In this document: piece after piece, positions 57,456 through 64,000 of the stretch
Position numbering within the stretch: the first letter of the stretch is position 1
Layout: every line of letters starts with the position of its first letter
From: Crotalaria pallida
Taxonomy: Eukaryota > Streptophyta > Magnoliopsida > Fabales > Fabaceae
Direction of reading: 5' to 3'
Length of the DNA: 64,000 bases
NCBI GenBank assembly: GCA_037953625.1
Contig: CM075652.1
Span: forward strand, 13,970,501 to 14,034,500
Notes under the pieces: model-generated
Told to the model about the DNA's origin: nothing
Database searches by the model: none
What the model saw: the letters and a program-made list of their open reading frames with translations, nothing else
Program-made: the position numbers and the translations under genes

Positions 57456-58253
57456 TTTTTGACAGTAGATACACTCCAATTTGGGTTTTAACATACCATT
57501 TTCGAATCTAACCAATTTTAACCTAAACCAATGATCAACAGAGCTTTATTTATGCATATTAAACATGTCTCAACACTGAAAACATGTCAATTAACAGAGA
57601 ATCCAAATCTCACATCAATTATGCATAAAAACATGAAATTCAACAACTTCAAGTATCAAACTCAAATATACCCATTTTTAACTTGGTTTCAGCATCAATT
57701 AAGTTCACATGTAACAAATCAAACTTGTTCCAACAAGTCTTATGGTTCATTTTGGCCTCGAAGCCAAAATCCTATTTCAAACTAAGCCTTTAAAGCCTCA
57801 TGGTGGCTCATAACACAAAACACTACATTTTATTCTTATTCTAGTGAATGTATAGCTTCACCCTTACCTCTAGATCGTGCTCCAACAATAACTTTGCAGA
57901 GAATTGGGCTCCAACACAGAAATCTACTACACTCACAACATGTAGAATAGAGTTGAACAGGGTACCAAGACCAGAGATTTTGACATGCAAAACCGAACCA
58001 AGAATTGGGGAAAATGGTCAAATTAGATTCTCTGCAACATGCACTAGAGGCAGGAACAAGTTTGAAACCAAAGGAGTTTGTGTGCTTACCAAAATCGAGC
58101 TTCAAAGTAAGCTCCAAAAACTAGAAACTGGGGTTTGACAGTTTCTACTCCTCACTTGGCAAGTTTCGTTCTCTTTCCACACTTACTCTCAACTCTCAAA
58201 CTTAGTATATTTGCAAAGCTCAAGATGTAAGCTTTGCAACGGTGTATAACATG

Positions 58254-60018
58254 TAACACCCTCACAATTAAGTAGCTTAATTACTAATAATTAAGTTGAG
58301 ATTAATAAGGACTTAAAAATTTCAGAATAAATTCGACAGAGTTTCCTCTGTTTATTGGACTTATCCAAAAATTTACACTTTATTAACCTGTTAGATCAGA
58401 GTAAATTAAAACTTAAACTTAAATATTAAACATAGCCAAAATATCCTAATGCCTTAATACAAACATAATACAAGTTGTGGACTTCTAAACTTAAACTATA
58501 CTAATTACACTAATTTGATTATAATTCTCTCTTGTCTAGTTTACACTCCACGGTGTGGAGTGTACTACTGCTCGGCCATGCATTTGTGTAAGCTCCAGCT
58601 TCGTACCGGTATAAAAAAAGGCAAGAAGGGTTGCATTACACAGAACTTAGGAAATAGTGTCTAACAAGGCATAATAACAACGAAGAACATACACATCATT
58701 CAATCATAACTCATCATACATAATACTCAATTATTCCTACCTACGTTTTCTATTCTAATCTCTATTAATTCCTAACTCAATCGAATTCATCTTAGTCATT
58801 CATTTATGCTTAAGTCTTTTAGCTAATCCTAAATTAGGTCCATCTTCTGTTAACTTCCCTCATATCTTAGTTCACTTTATTTAGTCTTGTCTAGGTCTAA
58901 TAAACTTAAGTCCTTTGTTCTAACCTCAACTAATCTAAGGTTCGATTCCTATACTTATATGTTCACACCCTTAGCTATTCACTTATTCTAATTTATTTAC
59001 CTATTTCTTATTTACTACTTAAGTTCCTTTATTAAAGTTGATTTAACTTCCTATTTTCCTTTTAATCACTTAGTGTTCCTTTTCTACTACCCTAAGGTCC
59101 AATCCTATTCTATTAATTTATCTATTTATTACTTACTCCTTACGTTCTTTCCTTAAGTGTTCCTATTTCTCTTGCTAACTATTCATTAATCCAACAACTC
59201 TAACTATCTTCTTATTACTCTATTAAGTCTTCATCTTCTAGATTTTTACATTATTTTATCACTAACCTATCTTACTTAGGGATTTACTCAAGATTTTACC
59301 TAGCTCTATCATAAACCTAGCTTATCTAGGGACTTACTAATGTCTCTACACTATACCGTATCTCATACAAGTATATATGACATACACAAACATACATTCA
59401 ACAATCATTACAACAATTCCTACAATCCCAATTCTAACTACTTAGCCATATTCAAGTACATTACCCTAAGGTTTAGCACTATTACTACCCACCCCTCGTA
59501 GCCATCACTATACTCAAGCTAGAACCCATGCCCTAAGAACCGGTAATACCACCTCCTTACCTCAATGAAGCTAGAGAGATGGAACCTCTAAGTCTTGGCT
59601 TGTTCCTTTGGTGCCCTAGATTCCCTTGAAGCTTGCACTTCTTGAGTTCCCTTTACTTGATCTTGGGTGTGTGATTCTCCAAGGCTATGTAGCGCTTATA
59701 AAATCAAGAGAGATGATGATGGTGGAGTCATGTGATGTTGTTGATGATGAGGTGATGAGACCCGATCTTGTGCCCTAGAATGTGGTTGGGGTTTGATGAT
59801 GAGTTTTGATGATGATCTTGATGATGGGTGCCCTTGGTTCTTGAGAGAGAGAATGAGAGATGTTAAGTGTTGGTGTTATTGGTTCTCATTCAATGGCTCT
59901 TGATGAAAAGAATGTAGGAGAGAGAAATGATCTCCATGGCTATGGTTCTAATGGGGGAAACAAAGTGAATATATTGGGGATGGGGGGTGCTATTCGTGTG
60001 ATGATGATGATGGTCATG
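58254..60018 (-). mobile_element. Ty3/gypsy LTR-like block, family D
   Basis: Bounded on the left by TGTAACACCCTCACAATTAA. The minus strand contains CTTCATTGAGGTAAGGAGGTGG (about 59575), matching the GGTAAGGRG site of A, B and C. 58680-59480 is a T/C-rich, CTTA/CTATT-repetitive tract. No palindrome pairs were noticed. Orientation and borders are inferred. Confidence 0.45.
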
Positions 60019-61484
60019 TGTAATGCCCACCGGAATTATCCCCGAAATTATAAATATTAAATGAAATAGTAAATAGATATCAAGTAGATATTAAATGGAT
60101 ATTATGTGAATGAATGTTATAAAGATACTAAGTGGATTTTATATGAATATTAAGCGAATTTTAGTGAAAACATCACCCAAAGATCGTGTCATATCTCATT
60201 CGTTAACCGTTGGATCGTGCTCAAATTTGGAGACAAGCTTCCCAACCCTCTTGTATTCAAATCCAACGGTGGAAATTGTATTTGGAGGCCAAAAAGCCTA
60301 GGTAATCGATTACCAAGGACGGTAATCGATTACTACCAAGAATGGGTAATCGATTACCACGACTCTGTTGAGCCAGAGTTAATGCGGTTTGAGAATGAAT
60401 GGCTGAGAATTTCCCAAGATTTCAGCCACAAAATGCCACAATAATCATCTGGGAACTGTAGAGGACTGAAAGGGACATCTTAGGGTTGATTAATTTAAAT
60501 AAAGGAGGAAGTATATTCATAAAAATCCAAGAACAACACCCAAACTCTCAGAAAAACGTGTGTTGCTGTCATCCACTTTCTTTGATTCGTTCTCTATGAT
60601 CTGAACTTCAAACCCTAGCAAATCATACACTAAACTAAAGTTCGTTTAACCCTCTTCAATTTGGTACCAAGTTTACTTGATTTGGTGGTCTATGGAGGAA
60701 GATACAAGCCTACAAAGTTCGTTGGTTGAGTCTGAAATCTGAGTTTCAGATTCAAGAACCCAAATTTCCTTGATTCGTGTGGTAAGTTAGTTCAAGTATC
60801 CTTTGGGTTTCAAACTTGATCTATTTTCAAGTTGACATATCCTAGTTTTGATTATAATAATTGATCACGAATTATTGTGCTTTATTCTTAGTGATCAACA
60901 CTGATTTCGTTGTCTTGCCAAACTGAAAACAGAGCACTTTGCAACTGAACCAAATAACTTTGGGATTTTCCCAACCAAATCGTTTCTTCCATTCCAAATC
61001 AATTTGAATCCTTAAGATAGGTAAGGGAGGAGTTAACCGGGTGATAGAATAATAATCTAAAGGCTGGGAATGTAGGAGTTCACATGAACTCAAGGGCATA
61101 ATAAGGAAAAAAGAGAACTTGAAGTGGGAAAATGACTTGGAGGTCATTTCAATCCCATTTCTTTATTTGAACAACTTATATTTGCAGCTTATGAGCTAAA
61201 ACAATCATGGAATTGGACTGTTTTGTTGAGGAATTGAAAATCACATGTGAAGTTGTCATTTTACGTGATTTATGAACTTTGATTGAATTATATATGAATA
61301 TGATGATTTGGTTGCTGTAAATATGCATAGACATGTTTGATTATATGTGAATTTGATCTATTTTGAGTTGTATTGGATTAAAGTGAAGTGTATCAAAAGT
61401 TGGTATAGCAAAACTCAATTTAGTATGCATTCTGCTGCAGGGTAATTGATTACCAGGGTTTGGTAATCGATTACAAGGCTAAAA
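60019..61484 (+). mobile_element. Ty3/gypsy LTR/leader, family C, first part
   Basis: Starts TGTAATGCCCACCGGAATTA. Contains TAATCGATTA palindromes, a GGTAAGGGAGGAGTTA site at 61020 and CTGCTGCAG at 61432 directly before a palindrome pair, as in family A. Split by a solo LTR at 61485. Confidence 0.65.
60301..61474 (+). repeat. TAATCGATTA palindrome sets (family C)
   Basis: GGTAATCGATTAC starts at 60301, 60321 and 60345. A second pair follows CTGCTGCAG: TAATTGATTA (61443) and TAATCGATTA (61463). Pitches are 20, 24 and 20 bp. Confidence 0.95.
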
Positions 61485-62979
61485 TGTTGGAGAGTGCCCT
61501 AGTGACAATCGTATTTTCTCTTTTTTGTACTTATTTCATGTTTATGGATTATTACTATTAATAATAATGAGGCATTTCATTTATTATATTTATGCTTTAA
61601 TTGTTTAATTAAAATAGATGTAATAAAGTCCTTAGGATTATAAGTTCAATGTCATAAGAATATCAAGTACATGACTTGATAGTGAGATCTTATTGATTGA
61701 TAATTATCCTTAAAGATTCCCTAGTCGAGTATTATAGTTAATAAGGACAACTATAATACATCGAGACTAGTATGTGGCAGACTGATGATTGTATATCACC
61801 GGTCATGAATATGGGATATCAAGTCTTCACGTAAGTACACATTGGGACAATTGTGTACTGGATTGACCCGCCATGAGAATGCTACATGGGTTATTAAGTG
61901 AGTGTCATAAGCGATTCTCATAGTGACAATGGTGTACATAGTCCTTCGACCTGAAGTCGCTACGGTTCCCAACATGAGGAATTATGTGCTTTCACGCAAT
62001 CAAACGTCATCTTTAACCAGGTGATCATAACGGTTGTAGTCGGGTATATGACAAATCATGTAGAGGGATGTGAGTGACGTAGATGGGATTTTCCCTTCCT
62101 TGTCAATAGGAATTATATCTCTGGGCCCCTTGATTGAGTGAGACGGTGAAATGTATGGCCATACTCAAGATAGTCAATATGAGATATTGACGAGACTTGT
62201 TTAGACGCGTCTACTCAGGGATCAAGAAACCATAGGTTACACTATACACGGGTGACACGTTCCATGCCATGAGTGTAACTAAGATATTTGGACAAAGGGA
62301 TTAAATTTACACATGATCATTGGTCACAATAAGGTTATGTCAGATCATAGACATTCCTGTCACTTGGGTAGCAATGACGTGTTGCTAAATACCGCTAATT
62401 GCTTGTAAACTTAAAATGAGATTTTAACTTTACTGCAAACGTTACAGGAACCTATAGGGTCACACACTAAGAACAGATAGATTGGAGATATCACATTTGA
62501 TAAAAAATATAATAGTTGTATTTTTTATAAAAATTTACGTCCGTGCGATGCACCGTATGACCGTGCGACGCATTCTGATATGTGCTGCCAAGCCCAGCCC
62601 GTTGGTCTAATGCTATTATAAATAATAGTATTAGCCTTAGGGTTTTGGTACGTGTGAGACACAGAACGACAACCCTAGCCGTCCATATCAGAGAGTGAGT
62701 GATACACTGAATCTCTTTCTTCTCCGCTAGCACTGAGAAGAGAGGCGTGACTCCAGTTGGGAATCTGTTCGTGTGGATAACAATAGAGGCGCGACTACCT
62801 TGTTGCGCTCGTGATTGACGTGAATTGTTCATGGACGATCTGACCAGCACCGTTCTCCTCTTCGCATCAAGAGGTAAACGTTTTTCTATCTCGAATCATG
62901 CTCTCTCGCATGGATCCTGTTCTGGAAATAGGGTATTTCGTTTTTTTTTTCGCTGCGTATTTGATCCCTATTTCCAGCA
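61485..62979 (+). mobile_element. solo LTR, 1495 bp
   Basis: Starts TGTTGGAGAGTGCCCTAG and ends CCCTATTTCCAGCA. The TSD TAAAA lies at 61480-61484 and 62980-62984. TATTATAAATAATAG (62613-62627) is the promoter candidate. No internal domain, so the body was probably lost by LTR-LTR recombination. The family looks copia-like by end sequence, but this is not certain. Confidence 0.85.
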
Positions 62980-62984
62980 TAAAA

Positions 62985-64000
62985 TTGGTACCAAAATTTG
63001 AATTTTCACGTGGTAATCGATTACTACCCTTTGGTAATCGATTACCAAGGCCCCTGAATTGAGATTTGCTAATTTTTAATACACCTTGCCTTTACCCAAT
63101 ACATTTTTGGAATGTGAAATGTATTCTTATCAATAAATGAATACTTTTATGATGATTTTGATGATGTTTGATTATGAACATGGATTCATAATTATGAAAT
63201 GAATTAATAACGAAAAGTGAAACGATAAGTTATTTGCATTCGCACGAGGAGTTGCGGATGGTGAGATAGGATATCGGGAAAGACACTGTCATTTTAAGAA
63301 TTGGAAAAAGAATTCCTAGGATCAGTGCGAGAATGTGCAGAGGTCAGGTTTGACGATGATTCGTCTGTAACCGTGGGAATTATTATGGGTAAAACAGTCA
63401 TATGATAGTGGGGTTCTGCAGACTTTTCCCGGGATAGTTTTGCTTAACCATAATATATCCTATTGGCCTCTAGGTGCATATCATGGCTGCGGAGGGCAGA
63501 CCTTTGGCAATGATCTAACCCTAGAGAGAAAGGGTACACATAGATGAGTTGTGTGATTTGTCGTAGTTGAAAGGCGTTTACTTCCAATTGCTTTCATTTG
63601 ATTAGAGAGAATAAGTTGGATTCAACAGGATTGAATTCAGTCGAAGGGTTGCTTATATGAGAACGATATTGGATCCAGATGAGGAGAATGAGATTAGAAT
63701 ACATGCGTCACGCCACTTAATTACAAGAGAATTGTGTGATAAATTGGGTGTGCATTTGTACATGCATTATTCTTTGATTACTTGATTATTTGTGATTGTT
63801 ATTTCTAGTTTTGATAGATTATTATTTGATGATGTGCTTTGGCTATGACTTACTCCCCTGCCCTTTTGTTTGTCAAGTAATGGTTCAGAACCCGATCTGC
63901 ATAGAGATGAGGTTCATTCCCGAGGGGACTTGGCATAGGAGGGGTGCCAACCTGATATTAGAGGGGATAGTGGAGATCACAATCCGCCGTCTGAACCCTC
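62985..64000 (+). mobile_element. Ty3/gypsy family C, second part
   Basis: Continues family C after the solo LTR: a further GGTAATCGATTAC pair (63012 and 63033), then leader sequence whose TTACTCCCCTGCCC (63850) parallels GCTTACCCCTGTGCCC of family B. No gag reached before the window ends. Confidence 0.6.
63012..63047 (+). repeat. TAATCGATTA pair (family C)
   Basis: GGTAATCGATTAC at 63012 and again at 63033, pitch 21 bp. Located on the far side of the solo LTR from the other C pairs. Confidence 0.95.

Larger units (their letters stand above)
55920..58253 (-). mobile_element. Ty3/gypsy LTR/leader, family B (minus strand)
   Basis: On the minus strand: ATACACCGTTGCAAAGCTT (58245 downward) and GAGGTAAGGGTGAAGCTAT (near 57870), both parallel to family A. 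Then TACTCGAGTA palindrome pairs, TGG-centred palindromes (56746-57007) and GGACGTCCGT, again as in A. The upstream part of the LTR is missing, cut at TGTAACACCC (58254). Confidence 0.65.

Noticed and set aside
60110..60444. Plus-strand frames containing VIDY repeats as a small protein
   Set aside because: VIDY is simply the translation of the TAATCGATTA palindrome in the LTR leader.
1..64000. CRISPR arrays, bacterial operons, riboswitches or replication origins
   Set aside because: Introns, LTR elements, hAT/CACTA/Mutator TSDs and codon use all indicate a plant nuclear genome; the direct repeats found are transposon or microsatellite derived.

Overview
The window is plant nuclear DNA: AT-rich, intron-bearing and dominated by nested transposable elements. 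A papilionoid legume is the best guess. That rests on the style of the LTR and MITE families and is inference, not proof. One intact host gene is recognisable: a five-exon LONGIFOLIA/TRM-type gene on the minus strand (1630-7238, 955 codons). A two-exon N-terminal piece of a GH28 polygalacturonase (about 45766-46114) is the only other host-derived coding sequence. No rRNA, tRNA or CRISPR was found.

Layout. 1-10 kb: a 366-bp hAT-type MITE, the LNG gene with a foldback MITE and an ATT microsatellite in its long first intron, then a foldback MITE carrying a short poly-A retroposon with a perfect 15-bp target-site duplication (TSD). 10-25 kb: MITEs, a LINE RNase H tail with an in-frame duplication, a Ty3/gypsy-type LTR split by a 1.1-kb hAT, another gypsy-type LTR (about 21.6-23.4 kb) and a CACTA terminal array. 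25.6-29.85 kb: a Ty1-copia body enclosed by two 104-bp LTRs with TSD CTAGC, best read as a TRIM/copia chimera joined at primer-binding sites. 29.9-34.4 kb: a MITE, a second CACTA array and a gypsy LTR (family A) with palindromic repeats. 34.4-45.35 kb: a decayed endogenous caulimovirid split by two LINEs, the second itself split by a hAT; each insertion has recognisable TSDs. 45.35-49.1 kb: solo LTR, polygalacturonase fragment, a 928-bp hAT with a perfect 8-bp TSD, CACTA remnant and a large foldback. 50-54.8 kb: decayed copia on the minus strand, a rearranged Cassandra element (5S-derived LTRs) interrupted by a hAT that contains a Mutator-type foldback, and a gutted Tat-type gypsy. 54.8-64 kb: gypsy LTR families B (minus), D (minus) and C (plus); C is interrupted by a 1495-bp solo LTR with TSD TAAAA.

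The most unusual signal is in gypsy families A, B and C. They share a backbone (a GAGGTAAGGG-like site, and CTGCTGCAG in A and C), yet each carries its own 10-bp palindrome of the form TAnnCGnnTA: TAACCGGTTA in A, TACTCGAGTA in B, TAATCGATTA in C. The copies come in pairs with starts 20-21 bp apart. Families A and B also carry hairpin-like palindromes around a mostly constant TGG centre, whose arms change sequence but stay complementary. No function is known to me for either array.
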